64,000 nucleotides of DNA from Fulvivirga ulvae (lineage in GTDB: Bacteria; Bacteroidota; Bacteroidia; Cytophagales; Cyclobacteriaceae), in the NCBI RefSeq assembly GCF_021389975.1, contig NZ_CP089981.1, forward strand, positions 1,761,501-1,825,500, given 5' to 3'. Below, piece by piece: positions 63,734 through 64,000 of this stretch (position 1 is its first letter; every line of letters starts with the position of its first letter). A program made the translations under genes and the position numbers. The notes beneath the pieces were generated by a model. The model was not told where the DNA came from, did not search any database, and saw only the letters and a program-made list of their open reading frames with translations.

Positions 63734-64000
63734 ATGGAAAGCATTCACAGCACCAAAGCCCCAAAAGCAATTGGGCCATATGCCCAGGCAATACGCTCCG
63801 GAAATCTTTTGTTTTGTTCGGGCAAGACTCCAATAAATCCGCAGGCCATGGAAATTGAAGGAAATGACATTCAGACGCTGACCCAAAGGGTGCTCAAAAA
63901 CCTTGAGGCAGTTTTAAACGAGGCCGGTCTCACCTTACGTCATGTGATTAAAACCAATGTGTTTTTATCTGATATGCAATTATTCCCCGAAATGAACGAG
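63734..64000 (+). CDS. ridA: RidA/YjgF-family protein, 5' part
   Basis: 89 codons are visible before the right window edge. I translated them from ATG 63734: MESIHSTKAPKAIGPYAQAI and later LFCSGKTPINP, NLEAVLNEAGL and HVIKTNVFLSDM are all typical of RidA. These small trimeric enzymes hydrolyse reactive enamine/imine intermediates made by PLP enzymes. The full protein should be about 125 residues, so roughly 35 are missing beyond the edge. The divergent Lrp/AsnC neighbour fits an amino acid metabolism context. Confidence 0.9.
   Translation, partial: MESIHSTKAPKAIGPYAQAIRSGNLLFCSGKTPINPQAMEIEGNDIQTLTQRVLKNLEAVLNEAGLTLRHVIKTNVFLSDMQLFPEMNE

Noticed and set aside
1..64000. CRISPR arrays, tRNA and rRNA genes
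   Set aside because: No regularly spaced direct repeats and no recognisable tRNA or rRNA sequence were found by reading.

Overview
The window comes from a member of the Bacteroidota, most likely a Cytophagales-type gliding or marine bacterium. The evidence is the gene content: a 7TMR-DISM receptor, paired-domain FtsX permeases, a Bacteroidota-type tyrosine recombinase, weak Shine-Dalgarno signals and occasional TAnnTTTG promoter boxes. This is inferred from gene families; no rRNA or tRNA gene is present to confirm it.

Positions 1-38142 (minus strand) hold one long biosynthetic operon, cut by the left window edge. In transcription order it contains: a NusG-family antiterminator paralogue (38142-37633); an NRPS that starts with a fatty acyl-AMP ligase (37276-30836); an FtsX/MacB-like permease (30696-28327); a pterin-dependent aromatic amino acid hydroxylase (28030-27212); an NRPS with a C-T-E module lacking an A domain, followed by a Thr module (27143-20940); a 4034-residue PKS-NRPS hybrid (20937-8833); two sister cupin/JmjC-like putative oxygenases with hydrophobic tails (8831-7893, 7814-6879); and a further NRPS with an N-terminal TubC-like docking domain (6839 to beyond 1). 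Domain order predicts: fatty acyl - D-Asn - D-X (A-less module) - Thr - reduced malonate unit (beta-hydroxy) - D-X - Ser - X - Cys-like - ... with release encoded outside the window. The acyl-D-Asn start resembles the leader of colibactin- and zwittermicin-type prodrug pathways, but a simple lipopeptide fits equally well.

Positions 38143-39455 are an AT-rich gap followed by the 3' remnant of a group II intron: a broken maturase C-terminus plus domains V and VI. Positions 39617-40554 hold a secreted VOC-fold protein convergent with an HxlR regulator.

Positions 40650-53448 (minus) are a secreted RHS/SpvB-type polymorphic toxin locus. An RHS gene of about 3100 codons is interrupted by two small indels. 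It is followed by four tandem mosaic paralogues that look like an immunity array, and by one SUKH-like candidate. A tyrosine recombinase with its own terminator lies upstream (54196-55470).

Positions 55995-64000 carry a 7TMR-DISM receptor fused to an IS1595-type zinc ribbon, a radical SAM SPL-family protein, topoisomerase III, an eCIS-type DUF4157 protein with a possible RelA/SpoT-like C-terminus, an Lrp/AsnC regulator, and the divergent start of a RidA-family gene cut by the right edge.
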